Notes: generated from the letters alone by a model not told the origin. DNA of 33,157 nucleotides from an uncultured Elusimicrobia bacterium (GCA_903873295.1 CAIQNV010000133.1:1-33157), one strand, 5' to 3'; positions 1-6,908 are shown, counted from the stretch's first letter. Numbers and translations: made by a program.

Positions 1-231
1 AGCCGCTTTGGGGAGGGGGGCCCCGCTTCGGGGGGAACCGCGCTGGGCTATGCCCGTGCCGTATCAAGAGCGATGCTCATCAGACGGCCAACGGTTCCTG
101 CGCGGCGGAATGGGCAACCCCATGCCCGGCCCTGCGCCGGCCTGTTCTTCGCGGCCGGATAGAGTACTGCCCCTATGCAAGACCGCTGGGCTTGCACGGG
201 GGCAGTGTGTCAGCTCAGGCTGCTGCCAAAC
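1..231. repeat. Hairpin-rich intergenic repeat, family 2, left copy
   Basis: No gene is supported here; this is the DNA downstream of ygeW. Positions 1-16, 23-43 and 90-112 are exact reverse complements of 12751-12766, 12596-12616 and 12573-12595. Positions 114-132 are an exact direct match to 12772-12790. The arms GGAACCG (34-40) and CGGTTCC (92-98) also occur in the other copy, but there they enclose 5 nt and here about 51 nt. The extra stretch contains two small perfect hairpins, GGGC-TAT-GCCC at 45-55 and GAGC-GAT-GCTC at 68-78. The shared blocks are seen directly. That this is a dispersed structured repeat is inference. The window edge may cut it. Confidence 0.6.
166..206 (-). other. Two-step hairpin just downstream of ygeW
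   Basis: ACTGCCCC (166-173) pairs perfectly with GGGGCAGT (199-206). After a 2x2 internal loop, TGCAAG (176-181) pairs with CTTGCA (191-196) around a 9-nt loop. The hairpin lies 26 nt beyond the ygeW stop on the transcribed strand, so it may end the transcript or protect its 3' end. No T-run follows it on the minus strand, so it is not a textbook intrinsic terminator. Confidence 0.4.
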
Positions 232-1422
232 CTAAACAACGCGTTTCTCACCGGCCTTATACAGCGCTTTCAGCACTTCCGCGGGATCCTTTTTGGTGCA
301 GGCGGTCATCATGGCCGCTATGATGAAGGGCTTGTAGCCGGCTTCTTTGTAGGTGCCGATGCGGTACTTCTCGAACACCTTCGCGGAGACCTCGCCCTGC
401 TTGCAGGAGACGTCGGTGATGTCGGCGGGCAGGCAGTGCAGGTACAGGCCCTCGCCGCCTTTCGTGGCTTTCATCTTCTTCGCGTCGCATTCCCAATCGG
501 TGTGTTTGGCGTTCTGCGCCAGGCATTCCTTCTCGAGGTCCTTGAGGCCGGGGTGATCGTTCTTCTCGAGCAACTGCGTGCGGCGCTCCATAACTTTGTA
601 AGGAGCCCAGCTCTTCGGATATACGATATCCGCGTCCTTGAACGCGCTCTCCATGCTGTTGGAGACTTTGAAGGAGCCGCCCGACTTGGCGGCGTTGGCC
701 TGGGCCACCTTAATGGTCTCGGGCAGCAGGTCGTAGCCTTCGGGGTGGGCCAGTTCGACGTTCATGCCGTAGCGGGTCATCAGGCAGATGACGCCCTGCG
801 GGACGGAAAGGGGCTTGCCATAGCTCGGTGAGTAGGCCCAGGTCATGGCTATCTTTTTCCCCTTCAGCTTGTCGAAACCGCCGAAATGGTTCTTTATGAA
901 GAGCATGTCCGACATGCTCTGCGTCGGGTGGTCCAGGTCGCACTGGAGGTTCACGACGGCCGGGCGCTGGTTCAGCACGCCGTTCTTGAAGCCGTCGTCC
1001 AGGGCTTCGGCCACCTCCCGCATATAGGTATGCCCTTTGCCGATGAACATGTCGTCCCTGATGCCTATGGCCTCGGTCAGGAAGGAGATCATATTGGCGG
1101 TTTCGCGCACGGTCTCGCCGTGGGCTATCTGCGACTTGCCCTCGTCGAGGTCCTGCACCGCGAGGCCGAGCAAATTGCAGGCGGAGGCGAAAGAGAAGCG
1201 GGTGCGGGTGGAATTGTCGCGGAAGTTGGAGACGGCGAGGCCGGTCTTGAACATGTCGACGGAGATGTTCTTCGCGTGCAGCTCTTTGAGCAGCTCGGCG
1301 ATAAGGAACACGGCTTTCAGCTCCTCGTCGGACTTTTCCCAGGTCAGCAGGAAGTCTTTGCCGTGCATGTCTACGCCTAGTTTCTCAAGCTCGATCAAAG
1401 ACTTCGCGATATCGATGGCCAT
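232..1422 (-). CDS. ygeW: Knotted carbamoyltransferase YgeW
   Basis: This cytoplasmic protein of the aspartate/ornithine carbamoyltransferase superfamily is 396 aa, the same length I recall for E. coli YgeW, and resembles it from end to end. The carbamoyl-phosphate loop STRTR lies at residues 71-75, HPTQ at 165-168, and HCLPAD at 329-334 near the second-substrate site. The family carries the knotted fold; its physiological substrate is not settled, and in E. coli the gene sits in a purine/amidohydrolase cluster. No such neighbours (ygeX, ygeY, dihydropyrimidinase, carbamate kinase) occur here, so it appears to be monocistronic. The start is supported by GGAG at 1431-1434, 8 nt upstream, and by a promoter further upstream. 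Ornithine carbamoyltransferase itself is less likely, because the insertions and the C-terminus follow YgeW. Confidence 0.93.
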   Translation of the reverse strand: MAIDIAKSLIELEKLGVDMHGKDFLLTWEKSDEELKAVFLIAELLKELHAKNISVDMFKTGLAVSNFRDNSTRTRFSFASACNLLGLAVQDLDEGKSQIAHGETVRETANMISFLTEAIGIRDDMFIGKGHTYMREVAEALDDGFKNGVLNQRPAVVNLQCDLDHPTQSMSDMLFIKNHFGGFDKLKGKKIAMTWAYSPSYGKPLSVPQGVICLMTRYGMNVELAHPEGYDLLPETIKVAQANAAKSGGSFKVSNSMESAFKDADIVYPKSWAPYKVMERRTQLLEKNDHPGLKDLEKECLAQNAKHTDWECDAKKMKATKGGEGLYLHCLPADITDVSCKQGEVSAKVFEKYRIGTYKEAGYKPFIIAAMMTACTKKDPAEVLKALYKAGEKRVV

Positions 1423-1459
1423 TGTTTTGTCTCCAGCTGATGATTTAAGCGACCACTCA

Positions 1460-1489
1460 ATTAAATGTCTTTCTCCGTCTTATTGTCAA
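1460..1489 (-). promoter_or_regulatory. Sigma70-type promoter of ygeW
   Basis: On the minus strand a perfect TTGACA (1484-1489) is followed, after 18 nt, by TTTAAT (1460-1465), a 5/6 match to the -10 consensus. Transcription would start near 1453 and give a leader of about 30 nt before the ygeW ATG. Confidence 0.65.
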
Positions 1490-1504
1490 GACGAGAGCGC
1501 CGCA

Positions 1505-1632
1505 GGGGCCGTCCCGGGGCCGGAACGCAAAACGCGGTCGGCCACACCGTGGCCTCCCTCATCTCTCGCCCTCGGCGCTATGCAAGCCTCGGGCTCAAGA
1601 AGGTTTTGCTAACCCGGCCCCGAGCCGGCCCC
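1505..1632 (-). ncRNA. Structured intergenic element, family 1, copy A
   Basis: A 98-nt core (1520-1617) is the reverse complement of the core at 6783-6880 with 91/98 identities and no gaps. Flanking arms 1505-1523 and 1614-1632 pair at 17 of 19 positions, although their sequence differs from the arms of copy B. On the minus strand the core can form GCAAAAC/GTTTTGC, a GGCCAC/GTGGCC hairpin, and a GCCC/GGGC plus GGC/GCC double stem separated by a tandem GA/GA internal loop. It sits between the divergent ygeW and hxsB genes, just upstream of the ygeW -35 box. Whether it is transcribed is unknown. It could instead be a miniature mobile element. The minus strand is chosen as sense because its one non-compensated change keeps pairing only as G-U on that strand. 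Confidence 0.6.
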
Positions 1633-1698
1633 AGGGATTTCTCTTGCGGGGGGCGTTCCTTCCAGTCGGGATATTTTTATATGATATTCAGACCGTAA

Positions 1699-3102
1699 AT
1701 GAAAAAACAGGACAACGCTCCCTCGTATTTTAACTGGCGCCGCCTCAAGACCGGCGTGCTGGTTACCGGCGACATGGGCGGCTGGGCCCTGCTGAAGCCG
1801 GCCGAGTTCTCCCTGTTCGCCGCTGGCAAACTTAAAAGCGGCCCGGCGTTCCGGGAGCTGGAAGGGGCCGGTTTTTTCCGCTCCCGCCTGGATTTCGACT
1901 CCATGTTCAGCAATTGGCGCGACTCCAACGAATACCTGCGCCTCGGGCCCGGGCTGCATATCATGGTGCTGACGCAGAAATGCAACCACCGCTGCGTCTA
2001 CTGCCAGGCCGGCTCGGGCGCCGGTAAGAATATGAGCCTCGCCACGGCCCGCCGCGCCGTGGATTTCGCTTTCAGCGCCCCGGTGGGCGGCCTTACGCTA
2101 GAGTTCCAGGGCGGCGAGCCGCTCCTGAACTGGCCCGCCCTGAAAGAAACCTCCATTTATGCGCGGAAAAAAGCGGCGGAGACCGGCAAGGAGCTGGCCC
2201 TGGCGCTGGTCTCGAATTTCAGCCTCATGGACGCCGGGAAAGCGGATTTTATAGTCGAGAACGACATCTCCCTCTGCACTTCGCTCGACGGACCGGCCGG
2301 GCTGCATAACGCCAACCGTAAATATTCCGGCGGTGACTCCCACGCGGGCGCGGTAAAGTGGATAAAATATTTCCAGGAGCGGCGCGGCGTCGAACCCCCC
2401 GGCGGGCCCAGCGCGCTGCTGACCGTCACGCGGGCTTCGCTCGGCCGCGCCCGCGAAATAGTGGACGAGTACGCCCGCCTTAAACTGCCTTACGTTTTCC
2501 TCCGGCCCCTTTCGCCCATGGGCCACGCCCTGAGGCGCTGGGAGGAGATAGGCTATACGCCGGAGGAATTCCTGAAATTTTACCGGGAGGGGCTCGACCG
2601 CGTTCTGGAGCTGAACCGGCGCGGCGTGGCAATAAAAGAAAAAACCGCTTTCCTGCTGGTAAAAAAAATACTCGGCTCCCAGGACAATAAGTACGTGGAC
2701 CTGCGCTGCCCCTGCGGGGCCGGGCTCGGCCAGCTGGCCTACGATTGCGACGGAGCGGTTTATACCTGCGACGAGGGGCGCATGCTCGCCCGCGACGGGG
2801 ACCGCTCCTTCCTGCTGGGCAGCGCGCTGAAAGACACCTACGGCGGGGTTATAAACTCGGAGCCGGTCAAAGCCTGCGCCATTGCCTCCAGCCTGGACCT
2901 GCAGCCCTTTTGCGCGCGCTGCGCTTACAGGCCTTTCTGCGGCGCCTGCCCGGCCTACAACCGGGCCGCGCAGGGCGGCTTTTGGGGCTCAATGCCTTCG
3001 AACGGGCGCTGCCGGGCGCTCAGGGGGATCTTTGACTATATTTTCGAGAAGCTGTCTGAAAAGCCTGTTTTGGAAGTGTTCGAAAAGTGGCTGGCCAGCT
3101 GA
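1699..3102 (+). CDS. hxsB: His-Xaa-Ser system radical SAM/SPASM maturase HxsB
   Basis: This 467-aa radical SAM peptide maturase matches what I know of HxsB across its length: an N-terminal peptide-recognition-like region, YLRLGPGLHI at the domain entry, CNHRCVYC (C95, C99, C102) for the catalytic 4Fe-4S cluster, EFQGGEPLLNW, TSLDGPAGLHNANR, and FLRPLSPMG. A C-terminal SPASM region has C337, C339, C357, C405, C408, C414, C417 and C438 for auxiliary clusters. HxsB acts with the His-Xaa-Ser repeat peptide HxsA; the installed modification is not known to me. The HGS-repeat precursor lies 1.25 kb downstream on the same strand. An ATG at 1681 is closed by TAA, so 1699 is the first usable start; its ribosome-binding site is weak. 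HxsC and HxsD are not found in the window. Confidence 0.9.
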   Translation: MKKQDNAPSYFNWRRLKTGVLVTGDMGGWALLKPAEFSLFAAGKLKSGPAFRELEGAGFFRSRLDFDSMFSNWRDSNEYLRLGPGLHIMVLTQKCNHRCVYCQAGSGAGKNMSLATARRAVDFAFSAPVGGLTLEFQGGEPLLNWPALKETSIYARKKAAETGKELALALVSNFSLMDAGKADFIVENDISLCTSLDGPAGLHNANRKYSGGDSHAGAVKWIKYFQERRGVEPPGGPSALLTVTRASLGRAREIVDEYARLKLPYVFLRPLSPMGHALRRWEEIGYTPEEFLKFYREGLDRVLELNRRGVAIKEKTAFLLVKKILGSQDNKYVDLRCPCGAGLGQLAYDCDGAVYTCDEGRMLARDGDRSFLLGSALKDTYGGVINSEPVKACAIASSLDLQPFCARCAYRPFCGACPAYNRAAQGGFWGSMPSNGRCRALRGIFDYIFEKLSEKPVLEVFEKWLAS

Positions 3103-3139
3103 GCTGCGGATGGCGGGGCGGGCGGGCGCCTGCGCAGGC

Positions 3140-3168
3140 TTGAAAAGAGACGTTTTTTGTGGTACAAC
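3140..3168 (+). promoter_or_regulatory. Candidate promoter for the 3224-6766 genes
   Basis: TTGAAA (3140-3145) and TACAAC (3163-3168) are separated by 17 nt in the 121-bp gap after hxsB. The -35 matches 5/6 and the -10 matches 4/6. It could give the precursor peptide genes transcription independent of hxsB. This is a pattern match only. Confidence 0.35.
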
Positions 3169-3223
3169 ATAGCATGCGCCTTCCAGCTAGTCTCAGGGAA
3201 GGCTGGGGAGTGGTATTTAAATC

Positions 3224-4339
3224 ATGAAAAAAATAATGATAGGCGTGGTAGTTTTGCTGGCGGCGGCCCTGATCGGCCTGAAATATTTTGCCGCAAAAAA
3301 GCAGGCGGACGTGACCCGGCCCGCCGCTCCGGCCGAGTCCGAGCAGCAGGGCGTGGCGCTGCCCGCCGCCTCTACCAGTTATGTGATCCCTAATACCGCG
3401 GTCACTTATACGCCGGTGCAGGCTACCGGCAGCTACGAGCTGCTGACCCTGCCCGCCGACGCGCTGGCCCTCAAGGGCGCCTGCGAGGGCGGGTCTCCCA
3501 AAGAGATAATGGCGAACCACGGCAAAACCTGGGGTTACTCCACCGGCCGCCGCAACTCCTTCGAGCCGAAAAAGACGCAGGAGATGTACAACTATATCTG
3601 GGAATACTACGCCTGCCTGGCAGCGTCGCGCCAGGACAATGCGGTCTGCAGCGAGCTTCCCGGCGACGTCGTGAAGGACGGCGTGAAGTTCGGCGTCCCG
3701 ATGAATATCTCCGGCGCCCTTCTGAGCCCGATGGCCCAGTGCCGGGAAAAGACCGTGATCTTCCTGTTCAAGGCTTATGTCGCCGGCAAATCCAAAGACC
3801 AGCAGAACTGCATGGACTATGTGAACGAATGGGACGCTGAGAACCTGTCCAGGATCTCCCCTCCCGAGTTCTGCGAGGCGGCGGGGCAGGGTCCGGAAAA
3901 AGCTTTGGCCTATGTCAAGCTGAAGATGCCGAACGTCTACCCTATGGCGGAGAAGATGCTGGCTTTTTCAAAGAAAGTCTGCGGCTCCGATTCCGGATGC
4001 CTCTCCAACAATGAATTATGGGAAGGCATAAAGAACGGGATCCCGGATAAATGCCCCGCCGCCTACCGGCCGAACTGCGCCGCCCTGGCGCAGAAGGACC
4101 CTGCGCCCTGCCTTAGCGTGCTTTCCGAGATGTCTAAGAAATATTGCACCTACTACAAAGAGCTGACCAAGCATGGCGGCGGCTACGCCGGCGTCACGCC
4201 CGAAGAGGTCAAGGATAACCTGAAGCTGGCGGCGAAGAAAAAAGCGGAGGAGGACGCTCTCCGCAAGCAGGAGGAGAATTCCACCAAACAGATCAACGAG
4301 CGCGTGCGCAAGCTGATAGGCAAGAGCAAGGGCGAATAG
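3224..4339 (+). CDS. Cys-rich exported or membrane-anchored protein of the hxs locus
   Basis: This 371-aa protein belongs to no family I recognise. Residues 1-20 form a signal peptide or uncleaved anchor (two lysines, then a hydrophobic stretch), so the rest should lie outside the cytoplasm. A Pro/Ala-rich linker follows. The body contains twelve cysteines, mostly 20-50 residues apart, including a CGSDSGC pair, which suggests disulphides. The last 60 residues are rich in Lys, Glu and Ala and could form a coiled coil. It ends 16 nt before the HGS-repeat precursor and is probably co-transcribed with it. Location suggests a partner, carrier or surface target of the modified peptide, but this is inference. 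The start has GGGGAG about 13 nt upstream, which is a loose spacing. Confidence 0.75.
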   Translation: MKKIMIGVVVLLAAALIGLKYFAAKKQADVTRPAAPAESEQQGVALPAASTSYVIPNTAVTYTPVQATGSYELLTLPADALALKGACEGGSPKEIMANHGKTWGYSTGRRNSFEPKKTQEMYNYIWEYYACLAASRQDNAVCSELPGDVVKDGVKFGVPMNISGALLSPMAQCREKTVIFLFKAYVAGKSKDQQNCMDYVNEWDAENLSRISPPEFCEAAGQGPEKALAYVKLKMPNVYPMAEKMLAFSKKVCGSDSGCLSNNELWEGIKNGIPDKCPAAYRPNCAALAQKDPAPCLSVLSEMSKKYCTYYKELTKHGGGYAGVTPEEVKDNLKLAAKKKAEEDALRKQEENSTKQINERVRKLIGKSKGE

Positions 4340-4355
4340 TCGAGGCGGTAAATTT

Positions 4356-4682
4356 ATGAAAAAGACAACTTCAAAACTGAAAAAAAACATCCGCATGTTC
4401 CTCAGCAGCGAGGAAGGCAAGATGCTGGACGCGGATATCGTGAAAACCGGCCTGGCACTGGGCATACTCGGCACGGTCATGATCGAGCAGGCGTCGGCGC
4501 AGGTCCACTCCAATTATTTCACCACTAACGCCCATGTCAGCCACCAGAGCCACGGCTCGCACGGTTCGCACGGCAGCCACGGTTCCCACGCCTCGCACGG
4601 CAGCCACGGTTCGCACGGCAGCCACGGCTCGCACGGTTCGCACGGCAGCCACGGCAGCCACGGCAGCCATGGCTCTTATTGA
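4356..4682 (+). CDS. hxsA: His-Gly-Ser repeat precursor peptide, HxsA-like
   Basis: This 108-aa putative RiPP precursor has a basic start and a leader-like segment (FLSSEEGKMLDADIVKTGLA, residues 15-34), then a hydrophobic Gly/Ala/Leu stretch to about residue 48. A short spacer follows. Residues 63-107 are 15 uninterrupted His-Xaa-Ser triplets: HQS, four HGS, HAS, nine HGS. It ends in a single Tyr. This is the architecture of HxsA peptides that pair with HxsB. The hydrophobic stretch may be part of the leader or an export signal. GAGG at 4346-4349 or nearby supports the ATG, and the next gene begins 6 nt after the stop. I am confident of the HxsA class, less so that it is orthologous to any named HxsA subfamily. 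Confidence 0.85.
   Translation: MKKTTSKLKKNIRMFLSSEEGKMLDADIVKTGLALGILGTVMIEQASAQVHSNYFTTNAHVSHQSHGSHGSHGSHGSHASHGSHGSHGSHGSHGSHGSHGSHGSHGSY
4542..4676 (+). repeat. Tandem 9-bp repeats encoding (His-Xaa-Ser)15
   Basis: Fifteen in-frame 9-bp units of the form CAC-GGN-Ser cover residues 63-107 of the precursor. Synonymous codons are mixed: Gly is GGC or GGT, and Ser is TCG, AGC, TCC or TCT, from both serine codon families. Only the second and sixth units change the middle residue or depart from HGS (HQS is the first unit, HAS the sixth). Confidence 0.9.
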
Positions 4683-4688
4683 TAACTA

Positions 4689-5804
4689 GTGCCCGGACGA
4701 CGCGTTTTTTACCTTCATAGCCCCTCAGGGGATATCGGTCATGCCGTACACCTGCTGCGGCTGCTGGCGGAACTTAAAAAAACCCGCGGCAGCCGCAGTT
4801 TAATTTTCCTGCGCGCCCCGTCCGTTTATCCATACAAGCTTTTTGAAAAATTCGGGAGGGTGGTCCGGCTTCCCGCCGCTCCTTCCGCCGCTTCCGGCCG
4901 CCGCCTCGCTTCGCTGCTGTCGAAGTTCCGGCCCTCGTCGCTGACGACCGAGTTCTTCCCTTTCGGCCGGGCAGAGTGCCGGCCGGAAGCAGGGCCCGTG
5001 CTGAAGGCGGCTTCGGCCTGCGGGGCGAAAATTTTCGCCAGCGTTCCAATGCCATATTTCACCGCCTCCGAGCGGGGCATTAAGGAAATGCTTGAAGTCT
5101 GCGCCCGCTACGATAAGATCCTGGTCCACAGCCCGGAAGGCGCCGACCTCCCTTATATGGCGAAAGCCGTAAGCCTGGAGCGGCGCGTCAGCCCGGCGGC
5201 TTTCCTTTCCGTTTTCAGAGGACTGCGCGACAAGATAGTGTTTACCGGCTACCTGCTTCCCGGCCCGGGTAAGAGCGTAAAAAAAGAGAGCTTCGTGCTG
5301 GTCACGCGCGGCGGCGGTTCCACCTCAGACGTGTTCTTTGAGGCCGCGATAAAGGCGGCTTCCCTTGTCGACAGCCCTTTCCTGTTTGTGGCAGGGCCGG
5401 CCACATCACGCCGGAAGCTGGTAAATTTCAGGCGGCTGGCGGCGGCCGGAGGGGGGAAGGCTGAAGTGATACGCAGTTCGGCCCGCATGCCTGACCTTAT
5501 TTCCCGGGCTGCCGTCTGCGTTTCTACCGCCGGCGGTTCCGTTTATGAAATGCTGGCCCTGCGGAAAAAAATGGTGCTGGTCCCTTTCTGCGGCGACAAA
5601 GGCCGCGAGCATTCCGACCAGCTCGCCCGCGCCTGGCTGATGAGGGACCTGGCGGGAGCGTCCCTGCTCCTGCCCGGCGACCTTGCGCCGGAAAAGATCG
5701 CGGCCGCGGTCCGGGAGCGGCTGACGAGGCCTCTCAAAATTTCAAGGCGCGTAAAACCCGCCTGGTTCCGCGGCGCGGAAAGGGCGGCGGCTATGATCTC
5801 ATGA
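4689..5804 (+). CDS. MurG/GT28-like GT-B glycosyltransferase
   Basis: This 371-aa cytoplasmic protein has the layout of a two-domain GT-B glycosyltransferase. The N-terminus carries a strand and Gly-containing acceptor loop (HSPSGDIGHAVHLL, residues 10-23). The C-terminal half has VTRGGGSTSDVFFEA, like the MurG GGS loop. Near residues 276-288 is CVSTAGGSVYEM, and then VLVPF with a following EHSDQLARA helix, the usual nucleotide-sugar site with its conserved Glu. GTG at 4689 is the only plausible start, because TAA at 4683-4685 closes the frame upstream. It lies 6 nt after the precursor stop and its own stop overlaps the next ATG, so translation is coupled to both. Coupling to an HxsA-type precursor suggests that it may glycosylate the Ser-rich peptide. 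A role in envelope glycans remains possible. Confidence 0.8.
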   Translation: MPGRRVFYLHSPSGDIGHAVHLLRLLAELKKTRGSRSLIFLRAPSVYPYKLFEKFGRVVRLPAAPSAASGRRLASLLSKFRPSSLTTEFFPFGRAECRPEAGPVLKAASACGAKIFASVPMPYFTASERGIKEMLEVCARYDKILVHSPEGADLPYMAKAVSLERRVSPAAFLSVFRGLRDKIVFTGYLLPGPGKSVKKESFVLVTRGGGSTSDVFFEAAIKAASLVDSPFLFVAGPATSRRKLVNFRRLAAAGGGKAEVIRSSARMPDLISRAAVCVSTAGGSVYEMLALRKKMVLVPFCGDKGREHSDQLARAWLMRDLAGASLLLPGDLAPEKIAAAVRERLTRPLKISRRVKPAWFRGAERAAAMIS

Positions 5805-6766
5805 CCGAAACAGTGATGATGGAACTTACCTGGCGCTGCAATGCGGCCTGCGCTTTCTGCTATCTGGGCGGGACGGGGCGCCTTAACAGCCGCGGGCCGG
5901 AGCTTAAGGACCCGGAAATAAAAACTTTTATGCGCCGCTTCGACCCCGGCACGCGGTTCTATTTCAGCGGCGGCGAGCCTTTTCTGCGGAAGGATATTTT
6001 TGAAATATTGGCTTACGCGGCCGCGCGCGGCTTCAATTGGGGCGTGAACACGAACGGCCTCGCGCTTGATGCCGCTAAAGTAAAAAGGCTGCTGGCCCTG
6101 AAGCCGGCCTATCTCATCTTTTCGCTCCACGGCCCCGCCGCCGTTCACGACCGGCTGCTGGGCTTAAAAGGCGCGCATAAAAAACTGCTGGCTAACCTGA
6201 GGCTGGCGGCGGAATTTAAAACACCGGGAACCGAGATAATGACCAACTGCGTGATAAACGCGGCCAACGCGGCCCTGCTGCCCGCAGTTTACCTGGACGC
6301 GGCCCGCGCCGGGGCCGACAGGGCGGTGTTCGAACAGCTGCAATTCGTGAAAAAGAAAGAGGCCTTCCGCGCCGGGCTTGCCCCGGCCGAAGTAATTACC
6401 CCGGCCCTGGAAGGCTACAGCCTGGACATTCGCGCGCTGGCGGCTTCGATCAAAAAAATAAAAGCGCTGCGCGGGGCTTTCGGGACCCATTTCGAGCTGA
6501 GGCCGGATTTTACGGCCGCGCAGTTGGAGCGTTATTATAACGGGCTGCTGAAACCTTCAGGGAAGTGTCCCGGTCTGCTCTCTACCGTCAACGTGGAGCC
6601 CGACGGGCGGATACGGACCTGCGTGCTGTACGCCGCGCCCGCCGGAGGAGTTGAGGATTTTGACCGCGCGGCCGTGTTGAGGGTTAAGCGCCGGCTGGTA
6701 AAAGGCGGCCTGCCGCAGGCCTGCGCCCGCTGCTGCCATCGCTTTAAAATTAAGCGTATATTCTGA
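5801..6766 (+). CDS. Radical SAM protein with twitch/SPASM-like C-terminus
   Basis: This 321-aa radical SAM enzyme carries CNAACAFC (C13, C17, C20) and SGGEP (56-60), followed by VNTNGLAL and SLHGPAAVHDRL, as in the SPASM/twitch class. Near the C-terminus are CPGLLS, the EPDGRIRTCVLY strand and CARCC, enough cysteines for an auxiliary cluster, but the region is shorter than a full SPASM domain. ATG overlaps the upstream stop (ATGA, 5801-5804). It is not HxsC as I know that family, which has a different TGGEPTL region. It may be a second maturase for the HGS-repeat peptide, standing in for HxsC. The stop codon touches the structured element beginning at 6767. Confidence 0.82.
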   Translation: MTETVMMELTWRCNAACAFCYLGGTGRLNSRGPELKDPEIKTFMRRFDPGTRFYFSGGEPFLRKDIFEILAYAAARGFNWGVNTNGLALDAAKVKRLLALKPAYLIFSLHGPAAVHDRLLGLKGAHKKLLANLRLAAEFKTPGTEIMTNCVINAANAALLPAVYLDAARAGADRAVFEQLQFVKKKEAFRAGLAPAEVITPALEGYSLDIRALAASIKKIKALRGAFGTHFELRPDFTAAQLERYYNGLLKPSGKCPGLLSTVNVEPDGRIRTCVLYAAPAGGVEDFDRAAVLRVKRRLVKGGLPQACARCCHRFKIKRIF

Positions 6767-6896
6767 GCGGTTGCCCGGGTGACCGGGTTAGCAAAACCTT
6801 CTTGAGGACGAGGGTTGCATAGCCCCGAGTCCGAGAGATGAGGAAGGCCACGGTGTGGCCGACCGCGTTTTGCGTTCCGGTCACCCGGGCAACCGC
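6767..6896 (+). ncRNA. Structured intergenic element, family 1, copy B
   Basis: A perfect 20-bp inverted repeat (6767-6786 with 6877-6896) encloses the conserved core. Inside it, GCAAAAC (6791-6797) pairs with GTTTTGC (6867-6873), CTTC (6798-6801) with GAAG (6843-6846), GGCCAC (6846-6851) with GTGGCC (6855-6860), GGAC (6806-6809) with GTCC (6829-6832), and GGG (6812-6814) with CCC (6824-6826). A symmetric GA/GA loop (6810-6811, 6827-6828) separates the last two stems and TTGCATAGC caps them. It begins right after the upstream stop and ends 12 nt before the stop of the convergent gene, so it may also act as a 3'-end or terminator structure. I do not recognise it as a known RNA family. Confidence 0.65.
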
Positions 6897-6908
6897 TGCA
6901 GGGTATAT

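Noticed and set aside
173-190. Shared CTATGCAAG word linking the left-edge hairpin with element family 1
   Set aside because: Only nine bases match and the surrounding pairing differs, so common origin is not supported.
3128-3139. Perfect 12-bp palindrome GCCTGCGCAGGC as a terminator after hxsB
   Set aside because: The possible stem is only 4 bp and no T-run follows.
4371-4670. Minus-strand Ala/Val repeat frame opposite the HGS codons
   Set aside because: It is a by-product of the repeat; the plus frame has a leader, ribosome-binding site and operon context.
4542-4676. CRISPR-like array
   Set aside because: The 9-bp units are in-frame codons without spacers.
5801-6766. Naming this radical SAM gene hxsC
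   Set aside because: The CNAACAFC and SGGEP regions and the C-terminus do not follow the HxsC pattern I know (TGGEPTL-type), so only a general call is made.
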